A stretch of DNA of 64,000 bases from Ifrita kowaldi (GCA_013398055.1 VZRS01009438.1:1-64000), one strand, 5' to 3'; shown: positions 21,762 to 35,144, counted from the first letter of the stretch. Program-made: numbers and translations. The notes: generated by a model not told the origin, from the sequence alone.

Positions 21762-24700
21762 CTGGAGAGAGAGAGAGAAGAAACAGTAAGCACAAACACT
21801 GAGCACAAACCTGGCACCTCTGGCTGTTGTTACCTGGACACACACATGCTCATTCCCACAACAATCCTGTTTCCACATACACTGAAGCAAGACAACTCTT
21901 AAGCATCCACAGTAAGGAAGGAGGCAATGGGTTTGCCACGTGCCCACCACGCCTTACCGCTCCCACCCATCGCTGTCCACACAGCCTGCGGGTTCTCCAC
22001 ACACAGTTACCTTCTTGAGCCACACAAATCATCAGGGAAGGATTATTCTCCATTTTTAGGGCTCAGTCCCAGCCTGGACAGCCACACGGCAGACTTACAG
22101 GCACATTTCAGAGCAGGCAACAGGACTGGGGAGAACAGCCTGCAACAACTTCAGGTCCACTTCGCAGAAGCAGGAAAACCTGCAGCTTCTTGCATACTTG
22201 GGCAAACTGTAGCCCTATCAATGTGCCTGAATTTGAGGCACATTTTGAGGCTTTATATCAATGCCCAGTTATGAAAATGCCAGTCATGGCTAGGGCTGCT
22301 GGATTCATTAATTTAACACTAATGCATTTCTCTGTCAACTTCAGGAAGTGCTACAGAGTCACAGATTTTTTGGGAAGACTTAGGTGCCTTCATTCCATTT
22401 TCCTGTGTACTGCAAACCCCTGCATTTTAATTTGGACTGTGTCATCCTCTGATAAGAGACCCCAGTGCAAGAGCTAGCAGTAGTGTGATCTCCAAGCACA
22501 TTCCACCTGCAGTCCAGGCTGGCACCCTACCCCTCCCTCCCTTCATCCAAGGATGACACACCAACTCTGCTGGAGTTGTAGACAGAGTGCCTCTGGTAGC
22601 TGTGTAACGCTTTACCTTTTTGTGTGCAGTTAAGGTCCACATCCGTGCTGTGTGGAGGTAATTCCATCAGCTTAGTTACAGAGAGTATTTTGTTGATGCT
22701 CCTTTCCACCTGGGATAAAACATCCCACTGCCAAGCAAGGCCCATGCAGATTCTGAGCTGACAATTGGCCTCCAGCTCGCACAGTGCTGCCTGGCACTGC
22801 TGTGTGCTGTACAAACAGCCCTGAGAGACTGTCCCTCCCAGCCAGCCTGCTCCCTTAGCCAGCTGTGTAGCACCCTGCAGCAGTGTTCTGTTGCTGCAGC
22901 TATCCCAGTCCATGTCTTACACTGTGTTTTCACTCCCCACTTTCTTTAGCGGGAAGTACCAGCTCTCTCTCTATTTCTTAACCCAGCCCAGATTACCAGG
23001 AGAGCTCATGGCTGAACCCAGGCTCTGAGCAAGGTGGGAGCTGAGGTTCTTTGATTCCCATCAGCTCCAGCAGAGCTCATTAATGGCCCAAACAAACTGT
23101 GCGGCCCTTCCTAACCCGTCCTCCACCTGTGCAAGTAGGGACAGTTCTGGCTCTGAAGAAGATTACAAAGGAAACGTGTCTCATCCTGCTAAAGCTAAAC
23201 TGAAGGTTAAAAGAATGTAACAATATGTTAATTTTCTTTGAACTGGAACAAAATATGTGAGACAAATTTACACTTGACAAAAAAAAAAATCTCATTTGTC
23301 TCAAAGTGCATCTTGTGCGACAATATTCTCTTTTGGTGAAGAAATGAGAATTTTAATCCCTACCATGCAACAAATACAAAATATGCCAACTAAAGCATTC
23401 AAGTAAATCAACAAGCTAAAAAAAAATAGGCAAAATATAATTTCTTCATGGTGTATTTTTCTTACAGGAAAAATGTTACTGTGTTAACTATTGTTTCTTG
23501 TGTTGCTCCAGTGTAGGTCTTCTGGACCCATTTCCAAAATTTGTAGTTTCATAAAGAACCACTTCTAAGGCTCTGCATTTCTGCTGGGTTGCATTAAATT
23601 ATTCCTTTGTTGAAATGCCTCACATTGCATTGTTTAGCGCTTACTGAAAACATCGTATCATATGTATACAATTTACAAACAAGGGAAAATGCATACAGCT
23701 GTCTTCATATCAAATTTAAAAGATACAAGCCCAAACATGCATTTTAATACCAGGTTAAATGCAGCCCACTGGATTCAAATAATGCAATTTAGCCAAATTG
23801 CTATTTAACACAGCAGGACCAGAAACTGGAGAGCACAGTGGGAGGATTTCCTGGATATAATCAGTCACACCAAACCTGAACCAAAACCAGGCCTGAGCAC
23901 CGTTTCCTCCTTGAACCGGAGCTGTTATTGCACACTGACCGCTATTTTGAATTTCCATTCAAGCCCACTGCAGACCTGAACAGAAAAATTTCCCATTAGT
24001 TCTTTCCCACTCCAGAGTACCAAGCACTTCAAGGAGAAGCCGATATCCCCAAGGGGACCCTCTGATGAGGAGCTGCTGCCGAGCCACACCAGCCTGGTTC
24101 TCCCTGTGGCACTGCCCAACAGACAGGTCTGCTCAGTGAGGGGACCCTTCAGCGATGCTCTGTCCCAGCTGTGGATACTCCCAGCAGTATCTGGGATGCT
24201 CTGATACAAACACTTGTGCGTGTCTTCCCAATGGGCATGGGGAGAAATGTCCATGAGGAATGGGCATAGCCCTCCTTAGCTCCAGCCCCTCCAGGGTGCT
24301 GCCTGCCTCCCATGCACTTGCAGCTCCGTAACCCTCCACACCACGACCTGGGGAGCAGGACCTCCGCCTGGAGAGCACAGGTGCCCTCCAGAGGAGCGGC
24401 AGATGTTTGGGAAAGGCAGCACTTGGGAAAGACCTGCAGTAACACCATTCCCTCCAGCCCTGCCGCTGACGGTCTCCTGGGCTATCTGCAATTCCCTGTG
24501 CCAGCAACGGAGGAAGGCGGACTGTGCTCCCAAGGCCCTGGGCAGAGCACAGGGGGCTCAGCTTGGGGAAGAGACCTCACCTTCCTTAGCCACTGGCACA
24601 AAGGATCAACTGGCACGAGCTGGAGCTCAAGCTCACGTGAAGGAAGGAATAAACCCTTAAGTTGCCTGTCCTAGATTTCCCTGTCAGGGTGACAAGTCAT

Positions 24701-24899
24701 TCTGTGACCATTTCTACACTGGGAGTAGGATTCAGACCTTTTTTCTCCCCCTAACAAGAATCTCAACCCCAAAGACAGGAGGAGAGGCCAAGCCCCCTTC
24801 CTGGCTCCTTTACGCCCGGAGCGGTGGCTGGGGGCCCATGGAGAGGTGCAGGAGCCTGGGCCACCTTGAAACAACAAAGCCAGCAACCAACTCCACGGC

Positions 24900-25310
24900 A
24901 GTTCCACAAAGCGCAGCTCTGAGGGAAGCCGAGCGTGGTTTCGGTCCCATCGCATCCCGAGCAAGGGTCACCCACGGGAGCGCTGCCAGCCCTCCGAGCG
25001 TCGAGGCACCCGGCCTGCAAGGCGGCAGGGGGAGCTCCAGCCTGCCCGGGGACCGGGCGAGGGAAAACCGGGGAAAAACAACCTCCCCCGCATCCCTGCT
25101 CCGCGCTAGCTGCCATCTCAGTGAGTAAATATGTGACTAAGCCCAATTAAATGTTTAGTCTGAGGCCAGCAGATGATAGCGGCGCAGACGGCGCGGGCCG
25201 GGTCTCTGCGCGTTATCGGCGCGGCTCCCAGAGCCCGGGCAGCGCTCGCCGTGCGGAGCTGCTCCCGGCCCCGAGAGGCGGCTCCCGCTGCAGAGAGAGC
25301 TCCTTAGAGA
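24900..25310. promoter_or_regulatory. Intragenic CpG-rich island in a DNM3 intron
   Basis: A roughly 400-bp block with dozens of CpGs interrupts otherwise AT-rich intron. It has two CpG-dense cores (about 24930-25110 and 25180-25300) separated by a short AT-rich stretch. CTCAGTGAGTAA near 25115-25127 resembles a plus-strand splice donor, so a short antisense first exon is conceivable. No protein is recognised. CpG density this high in an intron usually marks an unmethylated promoter or enhancer; this is inference. Confidence 0.5.
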
Positions 25311-25462
25311 AATGGCACTGCTGCGGGAAACCCTTTCGGTTATTGTCGCCAACATTTCAGCTGGGTTTTCGAGTTTTGGGGCCGTGTCCCGCTGCCTGGC
25401 CCGTTTAACTCAGTTTGTTGTCTTGGGGTTTTTCAGGGGTTGTTGTTATTTGTTTTGCTGCC

Positions 25463-25487
25463 TTTTTTTTTTTTTTAAAAAAAAAAA
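25463..25487. repeat. T14-A11 homopolymer palindrome
   Basis: Fourteen T are followed directly by eleven A, just right of the intragenic CpG island. This can form a perfect hairpin and is prone to sequencing and assembly length error. Confidence 0.9.
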
Positions 25488-25740
25488 GGAAACTGTTTGT
25501 AAAAGTTCGTGCTAAAGGGGCAGGAGATCATAGGTCCCCCCGGGGTTGAGTAAACGAGTCTGCAAAAAGAATCAGTTCTTCTAACTAGCACACATTAAGC
25601 AGACATAAAGAATTTACCAATGAAAATTGTGGACTAAGTATGTATTTAATAACTCCCTGATGTTGCTCCAGAGACTCCTCCTTTGAAGAGCTCAGTGGGG
25701 TTTTGAACGAAGGGGAGCTCTTACCCCCATGCAAGAACTT

Positions 25741-25759
25741 AAAAAAAAAAAAAAAAAAA
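25741..25759. repeat. Poly(A) run of 19
   Basis: An uninterrupted A19 run. No retrocopy or SINE body is recognisable to its left, so it is treated as a simple repeat. Confidence 0.9.
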
Positions 25760-28700
25760 GGAAAAGTTTTTACATTTATTTTTAACCTAAGCAGCAGCCC
25801 CCATGTTTCCAGTTTTAAAAGAACTCCTAAAAGCTTTAGCTAGGCAAATACAGAGCAAAAGAAACTAAATAAAGCAAGTCTAGACTTAAAATTCGATCAG
25901 AAACATATGGGAGTTCTTCGAGCCTTTGCCTTTTGAGAAGTCCTATTGCTCCCCACATGGAGTGCACAAAATGTGCTTTCAGTAAAGCATGGGTGTAATT
26001 ACCATGGGAGGCCCCGCTCGAAGATGGCTTCTCACAGCACAGCCAGAGGACTTCTAAATAAAAGGCTTTCATTTCCACTTACATTTGACATTCTTGCTTG
26101 CTTGTGACCACCAGAGAACACTTGTGGAAGGCATGCACAGAACTATATTTTATGATACATCCTATAGATCTGAAGCTGTGAACAGAAGTCCATTATTCTC
26201 TCCCTATTCCATCATCTTGGTTTCCCTATAACGCAGCCCTCTCGGAGCACCCTGATACGTGACATTGTCTTTGTAGAATTTAACAAGAAAATACTTAAAA
26301 TCTCTAAGCAGCTTTAAGACTGACTGCAGGCAAATTTGTTTTAGGTGGCAGAACAAACCTGGATGTGAGGCATAGAGTAAGAGGATAAAAGAGTGACTTA
26401 CTGCAGGTGAGGAATAAATCTGGTTTCCTGTTAGGGTGATTATTTAGAGAGACTAAGTAGCTTGGTCTTGAGATAGTTATAATGCTTTGATTGATTTTAT
26501 TTTTATACTGTTTCTCTGGTTTTCTCTGTTTCAGTAAGATCCTGAGAGACCCACACCCTCTACTCTTTCTGGTTCTTGCATCAACCTAACTTTTATACGG
26601 TATCTCTTGACCTCCCTTAGCCTCAGGATTTGGAGGACAATCCAAACCAGAAGTGAAACTACCGGACCCATCGTGGTTGAAAAACAGAGGCAAGACATGG
26701 TTTGTAAACCAAATTAGTCTTCAATCTGTGCATGCTTAAACTCTTTCTGTCCTAGAGCAGATGCAGCATGGCTACTGCAGAGTGTCCCAAATATCAACTC
26801 GGGAGCAAGAATCTGGAGTGGAAGTGGGAAAGGCAAGGGGAGGAAAGGCACTTGATCCTAGTGACACAGGTCATAATAAAGCAGGAAAAACAGAAAAAGG
26901 ATGATGACATTAGGAGGAGTAAAGCAGGAATCATGGACAAGGATCAGGAGGAGATGATGATTGCGGGGGAAATGAGAAACTGCACTCAGTGGTGATGAAA
27001 GGAAAAAATAGCTGGGGAATATCTGCCTGAGATGGTCCCTTATCCCAGTGCAATGGTCCGAGAGAGTGAAAATTTCTCAGATTTGTTTCTGTACTGGAAA
27101 ATGTCATTCTGTTAAACACAAAGTGTCTGTAGTAAGCATTGCCCACAGGATCACTACCGTCGGGCAAATCAGGAAGGGAAGCCCTCAGGCACAGAGCACA
27201 GCTTTTGAGGGTGCCTGGTAGTTCTGAGCAGTTTTCCAGCTGAACTCGTGTCAGGCTCTACAAATGCACAGAGGGCATGCTGAGACTGTACTGCCAGGGA
27301 CTGCCTTGGCTGTTCCTACAGCTGAACCCCAAAACTGCAGATGACCCAGCTGCACAATGCTCTCTCAGTGGAAGAATTTTTTTGTTCAGTATATGCAAGT
27401 TAAGGTTATTAGATTTTGCTGTTTTATCAGATATCTGAGTGAAAGAAACAAAAAAATAAGAGTGAATGGGAAGAATGTGTCCTTCCACTGGCCACCACTA
27501 CACTGCAGCAATATAAATCTCCATTAATTCAAAGGCTTACACTGTTTGAAAGCACTAGGGTTAGTGAGGTTCCACTGTGTGTGATTTAACTTAATACAGA
27601 TACTCCTTTCAGAGGCAAAGTGGTCCAAAATATGATGTTCCAGCAGAATAATTTATTGCCTCCAACTCAAGCTCCATTTTCTATATGACCATCATAAATT
27701 AACGTCCATCACACACACGTACAAATATATTGTATGTTTATGTGAATACTGCATTTTCAAATTAGTCATTTCAGGGAATTAATGTGTCATATGAAAAGCT
27801 CAGCTTGAATAAACACAAAATTAATTCAACAGAACGACCAAGACAGACTACTATTCTTAAGAAACTCTGTGTTCTTGTTTGCCCTGCAGCAGGGAACATG
27901 TCAAGTAAGCAAGTGTGCAACACATCTGAGGAAGACTGTCCTCTGTCCTGACCTTTCAGAAACCTTAGGTCAGGATGGTCCACAGGGTCAGAACTGCCCA
28001 TGAAGAAGAGAAAGTTAGGAGTGCTGAGCAATAACATTCAGAATGCTGTTCTGTCCACAGAAGAGGACAATAGAAGGGCCACAAAATCAGCATGAAGAAC
28101 ATCTGATCTTTTCATAGTAGCTCAAGACTTGTGCACTGCTCTGTGTGTAGCTGCACTGTTTGGCATCAATGTGAATCATGTACCCCACTTTTCAACACCA
28201 CAACTACTTCTGCCTTCTCTGTTCTTCCTTCCTACTCGGCTTTGACCTTCCTCTGCCCATTTGCCTCTCTCCTCTTTACTTACCTTGGTGCAAGAAGGGG
28301 AGCAAATGTCCTGGTTGTCACCTCCAGCTGGAGTTGCACCTCTTCTTATCCATGATGCCAACTAATGGGGTTACCAGTGTCACTGTTGTTAATGGAGCCA
28401 TGGAGTGCCCTCATTCACTACTGATCCAATACAGCTTGCAGGGGACAGGAGAGTTTCAAGACAGCTTTTCAAGATGCCTGCAGGTGCAGGAAGTTCAAAT
28501 CATCACTGTTTCTCTCTGTTTACTCTCAGATGTTTTCTCTTCTAGCATAAGGCAGGCTAAAAATGCTCTGCTATTCGCCCACTCTTTAGACAAGGCAGAA
28601 ATTCCCTGCTCAACACCGTAGCTCTAATCCTGCAATGCCTTCGTGGAAGCTGTTATTAAACTACTCCATTGTGAAACTAAGTCATTTCTTGGGACAAAAC

Positions 28701-29811
28701 ACATCTTCGGGTTCCTGTATTTCTGTCAAACAACTGCTGTTGTTTGATTCTACTTTCTTTTTCCAAGTAGAGAGATGTTAAAAATAAAACCACTTCCTTC
28801 TGCTAACAGTATCTTGAGAGAGAAAATGCAAAGGAAGAAAAAAAACCCAAAATTTTTGCTGAAATTCATTCAGTGCATCAGCTGACACTACTACTATCTT
28901 TGAGGACTGCACTTGAAACATCATCTTTATTCCAGAATAACTTCTTTTGATGCTTTTCAGGTTCCTTGTTTTTCTGTCTTCCTCCCCCTTGCATCTTTTT
29001 TACTTACCCTTTCCCATCACATAGGTCCAGACTACACTAAGAGTAATGAAATCCATTTCTCTGCCTGATCCTCTTTGCTGAACTTTTAAAGTGACTTGCA
29101 ACAATCCCAATTGAATGCCATTTCATTTTAAAAACAATTTTATGTTGAATAAGGCAGGAGGAAGTAGCTCAGGAACAATACTCAAGATGATTACAACTAC
29201 CTGAGAGGCAATAAATAAGATCAAACCTAAACCCTATGGAGTACAAGTGATTCTTCAGATACTTTTGTTCAACTGCCACAGTGTACTGCCCATCAGAAAA
29301 TTCCTAGACCACTGAAGATATGGACAGTCTGCCTGTGGCTGATGAAAGGAGATGCTGAGAGAAGTTAAGACTCAGTGGCAGCAGACATGGTACCTAGGCT
29401 GCAATGTCTGGCATCCCATGAACTTTGTTTTCCTCGATCTTCAGCACAGTCAGCTGGAGGAGAGGTATATAAAGGAAGGCAGGAACAAAATCCAACTGCC
29501 AGTCTAAAAGAAAGCCATCCTTTTAGGGGCAGCAATCACTGGAGCTCCTGGAGCAGAAGTGAAGACCCTCCTGTATCTCTCATGGCATTACAGTTCAGGC
29601 AGCTGAAGAATCATTCTGTGCAAATGCCATTCCAAATTTCTCATAAGATCAGTATTGCAGAATTACAATGAAACCACAAGACTTGCTGTAATGTGACATT
29701 TTACATGTTTTTACAACCTGCTGTGACCTGCTTTCTGGCCAAGCCCTCCAATACTTCTCCTCATGCAAAATGCTCCTTCTTTCAGTGCTTCTGTTGTCCC
29801 TATTCATTGCA

Positions 29812-29876
29812 GGGGGGTTGGACTAGATGACCTTTAAAGGTCCCTTTCAAACCAAACTCTGCTGTGATTCTGTTCT
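29812..29876 (+). mobile_element. CR1 LINE extreme 3' end
   Basis: The plus strand reads GGGGGGTTGGACTAGATGACC, then TTTAAAGGTCCCTTTCAAACC and a degraded TGTGATTCTGTTCTTTGAT tail. This is the characteristic 3' terminus of chicken-repeat-1 elements in sense orientation, opposite to DNM3. Only about 65 bp are clear. Confidence 0.85.
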
Positions 29877-30043
29877 TTGATCGAAGTTGCAAGATGAGCC
29901 CAGGTTTGTACCTAGCAGTGTGACTGCCCCAAGCAGTGCAGCTCATGTTTCTGATGGGTGTCCCAGCCACTGCCACCAGGCTGCTGTTAAGAAAGATTGC
30001 CAAATATTGCATTCTATGGCTTGAAAACTGTCTGAAAAACTTT

Positions 30044-30330
30044 AAAAGACAGAAATGCAAGGTGACAGATCTACAAAGGTGGCAGGGAAGGGAAGGGATA
30101 AGTTGGAAAGAAACGAAGGCCAGATGGTGAGAAGGAAAGGAAGGAATACATGGGGAAGGGAGACAAATGTACCAGGCAGGAAACCAAGTGAAAGGAGGAG
30201 GTGAAAGAGGAAGCAAACAGGATGGTCAAGAAAGGGACAGAGAGGGAAAGGCTGAGAAAAAAAGGAAAATAGTGAAAAAGGAGCCAGTGGAGGATGGGAA
30301 AATGCAGAGCTTCTTTCTAAGAGATAAGAG
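30044..30330 (+). repeat. Purine-rich tract (pyrimidine-rich in DNM3 RNA)
   Basis: About 290 bases are dominated by A and G on the plus strand, with motifs such as GGGAAGGGAAGGG and GAAGGAAAGGAAGG. In DNM3 pre-mRNA this is a long C/U-rich tract, upstream of the three alternative tail exons. It could bind PTB-like factors. No periodic unit is seen. Confidence 0.7.
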
Positions 30331-33300
30331 AAAATAAATGGAGTCTGCTGCTGCTTGAAGCAGCCAGCAGCAGAAGTAACATATTACTGGGTGTGCATTT
30401 CAACAAGAAATGTACATTAGACTGGTAACAAATTACACAGGGCTGTCTTCCCTCTGGGCAGAAATCACAGAAAGAATAACTGATACTCTCATAAGTCTTG
30501 TGATTTTGGGGTCCTTGGACAGGCCGAGTTGGAAACATTCTTGACTACAGAAGGGCAGCATTCCCCCCTGTGAGGGGCTCTGGCTTTGCCCTTGTAGCTG
30601 TATATTCTTTTGATTACAGACATGAGATACAGAATTAAATTCAATTATTCTTGGGCTTTCTTTTCTCCTGAGGTTCAGCAGGATTTTGAAAACCGTCCAT
30701 GTAACACTTTTGTCTCTTTGCTTGCATGAAACAATCCTAATTGTAGACTATGCTTTTTGAATGTAACTTTTGCCAAAGATCCATTCAAAGAGAACACATG
30801 GATGCTGGACAGAGAGCTGTGCTCTCCTACGTGGGTGTTCAGGTTAAGATCATCCAAGTCAGCATGCAAACACTCTAAGGTGGGCACTCACTCATCCTGC
30901 CAGAAGAATTTGGTGCAATGGCTATTTGATTACAATTTATATTCCATTAAAAAATACAGTAGTAAGCTTTTAAGGCTGCAAGGTCAAACTTTAAGGAGAA
31001 AGAAGATTCCCAGGCTCAGGCAGGATAACTCTTCTGGCCTTATATGCCTATGCACTACGACAGATTTTATTCAGGGGATCATGTGCAATTTTTGCACGGA
31101 ATCCCCTTACCGTACAATGCACAGGGTTAGACATTTCATTAAATCTTTTCAAAGAACTCTAATCCATAAAAATCCATCACAGAAAACTTAGTGAATGGCT
31201 GATACTTGGCAATCAGAGAGTTGAGTGTGAGCCTGTGGGCTGGGAGACATCAGGCTGTAATGCTTTCTGCAGTGCTCCTGACTTTGCCTGAAAATTTCTA
31301 ACTGCAGTTACTGTCAGGTAAAAGTACCTTTTTGTGCCAGTTTGGCAGAAATATGTAATGATGGCTTACAATGTAGATTAGCTACCAACACAGCAGGTCA
31401 CGGAATTAGCCTTGGTGGCATAACAAAGGGGAGCTGCAGGGCTGCCACCAGCCCTTCCCTGCTGGCTGGCTGGCTGTGGTTGAAGTAAATTGTAGGGACA
31501 GTATGTGAGCAGCACAACATGAATTCTCTCCCCACGACTTGCCTCACATGTAAAGACCAGCCCCAGCCCCTGGGGACCAGCCCCAGCATGCCTGGGGGTG
31601 ACACACGTGCTCCAGGGTTTCACATCCTGTGGGGTCACATTTGTTTCAGTGACAAAGTGAGTAACCATCTCCAGTGCTTTGTTGGGAAAGCCTTCATGAA
31701 TCCACAGTAGCACTGCAGAGCAGGACACAGGGAGAAAAGGGGAGCACCCTCCCACCCCCACAAATGCCATGGGCTCTGCTGCCAGGAGGAAGAAACATTT
31801 GCAATTCAATTGTTTTCCTTGTGACAAAGCTGAGATTCCCATTCAGGACATTTAAAAGCTATAAATCAAAGCATCTACAGTAGAACTTAAATTGGTCAAG
31901 ATCAGGCTTTCCACACAGGCAGGCAGACTCACATCATGGTAAGCTGAAGTGGTTCTAGTGCCTGCTTAAAGCCGTCTTACCAAAGCAAGCACACAGCTGC
32001 ATTTTCTTTCAAAATACTACTGCAGCCTTTTAAGAGAGAGGGGGAATAATCCAGATTCTGGCAGGGGGAATATTTCACAAATCATATATGCTTTGGCAAC
32101 AAGCCCTTAAAGCCAGGGGCCTTTACTCACAGGCTTTGCTGGGAGAGATCCACCCACCTCAAGTGGGATTAATTAAAAGAGGCATGTATCATGCAAATAG
32201 TTTCTGTTTCCTTACAGAAATATTCAGAGCACATAACCCAAACCAGCTTTAGAATCAGAGCGAAGCAGGGAAGAAAATTATTTCCTGCTCTCCTTACTCT
32301 TTTCCTTTCCCTGTACATTAAGGGAGGAACAGTGAGAAAATGCTGAGAGCTCACCATTTCTGTACAATTCCTTTGATTAAATGCTAATAAAGTAGAAGAA
32401 AAAAATTGTGTTTTCAGAGACAGGGGCTGTATCTCACTATAAGGTGCCAAATTTTCCACACCAAACGTGTGCTAATCTGCTCATTGGACAAGGACAGTCC
32501 AAGTCTTACCCCTGAAAATGATCTTTTTGTCTTAAGGCAGAACGGGAGAAAATGGAAACCTTGTATTTCTTCAGCATGTCAGGATTTTCAGCTCCATGTG
32601 ACAGTGATAGGAGCTGCAACAGAAAGCTCCTTTGGAAAGTAACTTTAAAAATACTACTTTCTTCTCAGGAAGCAAAACTATTTCCCTAGATAAGAGAGAT
32701 CTCAACACTGCAAGGAATCACTGCAGAAAATGGTGGTGGAACAGTCAGAGCACAGAGCCCCAGTTCAAAAATAAGTCACAGAAAAAGCTCAAGTTTCCAC
32801 AAGAACTCTTCCTCAAAACTCTTTTTTTCCCCTTTTAATTTCTCAGACCCATTTTCTGAGTCAATTTCCTATGATCCTGCAAAGGCTGTTATTAAAACCA
32901 GACCAAGCGTAGCTGAAATTCCAGGGCTCAAAAGAAACATTTAATAGGCGCAGGAGCTGGCCACACTGTCCCCCTCAGGTGATTTCCCCTGCAGCCCCTT
33001 CCCTGGGATTTCCTCCCTCGCAGTTTAGTCAGTAGGAGAAACCTGAAGTTTCAGCAGAATGGCAAACCTTTCCTTCATTCTTTAGCAGCTGAGATTTTTT
33101 ATGTCTGAGGCTTTCATAGCTCTAAAAAAGAGAACTAGGATCCAGTCCAGAAGATGTGTATTGCAGATTATTTTTTCCACAAAAATGTCAGGCAGTCGCA
33201 CATTCAATTCTGTATGCAGCTACAGCATTTTAAAATCACTGACCTCCTTTATCCGCCACTGCTTTTCATACCACCAGTGGCAGTCCCGAACTGAGGCGTT

Positions 33301-34910
33301 CCCAGGCTGCTTACCCACGTGTCTTTGGAGTGCTAGAAAATTCCTTTCTGGTCTCCATCCCACCTATCACTTTGGCATGAAAAAGACGATCATCAGACAT
33401 GCTCTTGGCAAGCCACCTCAGGAAAGCAGTGTCCATGCACAACCACAGGTGGGCAGGGTGAAGGAGACGTGCTGGTTTGCAGGGCGAGGGGACAGGAGCC
33501 ATGGTTCTCTCTGGCAGCACAGCTAGCAAAACACTGCACCTCATCCCTGGATCTCTGCTCTGGTTTGTCCTCTGATGGCACAGAGGAAACAGCAGGGCCA
33601 GCGCCCTTTGGCTCAGCCCCAGGCTCTCACCAAGGGGATGATCCTTGGGCTTCTTCCCTTCCAGCACAAAGTTTAGAACAGCAATTCCAGGTTTCTCCCC
33701 AACGGTCCCTACTGCGAGCTACAGGATATCCGCTAAAGTGAAAGAGTGTTTCATGGTTGGGCATTGATGCAAAAACACCCTTTTCATAGCAAATATATAA
33801 AAATACTTCATTCCTTTGATAGACCTCATTTATTTATGCTTTCTATTATAAAGGGTAATTATATTAGAAACAGTGAGCCTCAAATTTAAGTTACTGACAA
33901 CTATGACAGATCTCACATATTTAAAAGAAAGTTCTCCTCCAAAGCTTCTCTTCTCAATTACCATTTTTAAAATTGAAAATGTGCACATTTTATTTTTGTT
34001 CCTATTTAACTGGCTCTTTTTTTTTCCAAACTGTGAGTACTTTCAATGTAACAGTTAATTTATCAAAAATGGAGAAACCCCTTTGTTCCAACATTGCCTT
34101 ATCTGCCCACGCCTCTCATAATTTAGAAAGTTAATGAATCCCTCCGAATCAGAGGTTTTAATATATATATATATGTAAGTGATTATGTGTATTACATCAT
34201 TGTGAAAATAAACATTAAGGACATTTTATTCATATAACTTATATAAAAAAGCAGTTAATGCATAGAAAATTATACAATATGCAAAGCTATTTTAAAAGGT
34301 CCTGATAAATGCAAAGCCCTGGGAAGGAAAGGAAACAATGTGCTGAATATAATCTTGTTTCTTAACTAATTGCCTCGTACCATATGATCTACTCTGTTAG
34401 ACAGCTATGGACTGTTTTTAACTGGCTGTACATTACTGGCTTTGCAGGACAAGAATCAGACTCCTACCAGTTTGTTCCACTGGTTCTACAAGAATTGCTC
34501 TCATTCTCTCCCAGAAGAGCCCTTACTTCCTCTGGTGAGGATTCAGAATGGCCGAAGTGAGGAGCTCTACCCTTGCCCCTCTTCTGGTGGAGGTAGGTGA
34601 CCTCTCTCTCTCTGAGCCCCTGCATGGGTACAACACAACCAGAACTGGGGTTCATAATGTAAGCAAATCAGTGTCTTCCAACTGACTGAGTAGAATTTTT
34701 TTAAATGAAAAAATCTTCCTATCTTTCCAAAGAGGGTATGTGCTAAAATTGGTTCCATAAAACACCTTTGACTCTGCAGGGAATGCCCGGTTTTGCTTTG
34801 CTACAAAACTTTCTCAACAACAGCGCTCGACTTCCTTCCACAGTGCAGAGTCTGTCTGTTATGCCAGAGGGAGAGAACCATGCCACCACCAGGAATTCCA
34901 AACTTCTTAC

Positions 34911-35144
34911 CTTGGGACACTGGGAGGAGCCCGGCTCGGCCGAGAGGGAACCTGGGGAGGTGCTCCATGGGCTTCACCACTGGGAAATGGAGGCAGTGGT
35001 CCTGGGCGGAAAGGGACTGGGGGAGCCCCCGACTGAGGGCCTGGAGATGGGATTGCAGGAGCGGGTCCTCGGCCAGATAAAGGTCTGGTTGGGGGATTGT
35101 TTAACGTAGGTCTCCTCGGAGTTGAAGGACTTGGAGGAGGTGAT
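34911..35144 (-). CDS. DNM3: DNM3 exon: proline-rich domain (main part)
   Basis: The acceptor is TTTCACTAG ending at 35145; the donor is AAG|GTAAGA at 34911/34910. The exon has 234 bases, entering and leaving in phase 2. It reads R-SPPPSPSTPRRPT near the start, then GRGPAPAIPSPGP, GAPPVPFRPGPLPPFP and APPQVPSRPSRAPPSVP at the end. This is the dynamin-3 proline/arginine-rich domain, which recruits SH3 proteins to endocytic and postsynaptic sites. The SPPPSPS segment corresponds to the Cdk5/GSK3/calcineurin-regulated serines of dynamin-1 that control syndapin binding. VPSRPSR matches the amphiphysin-binding PSRPxR motif. The phase-2 end is what allows three different terminal exons to complete the arginine or serine codon. 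Confidence 0.95.

Larger units (their letters stand above)
21762..34910 (-). other. DNM3: DNM3 intron between the proline-rich exon and terminal exon A
   Basis: This is a 13-kb intron. It contains a CpG-rich island (about 24.9-25.3 kb), T/A runs near 25.47 and 25.75 kb, a CR1 3' end at 29.8 kb and a purine-rich tract at 30.0-30.3 kb. An in-frame stop sits in the donor itself (CCAAGGTAAG reads P-R-stop), so intron retention would end the protein at VPR. No further coding exon was recognised. Confidence 0.7.

Noticed and set aside
22527..22913. 128-codon minus-strand frame rich in Cys, Gln and Asn-x-Thr motifs, superficially like a fragment of an endogenous retroviral envelope
   Set aside because: No immunosuppressive-type motif, fusion peptide, cysteine pair of the CXXC/CX6CC type, LTR or neighbouring gag/pol was seen. 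Resemblance alone is not enough.
29375..29671. 98-codon plus-strand frame in the DNM3 intron
   Set aside because: No family recognised, antisense to DNM3, and no splice or promoter support.
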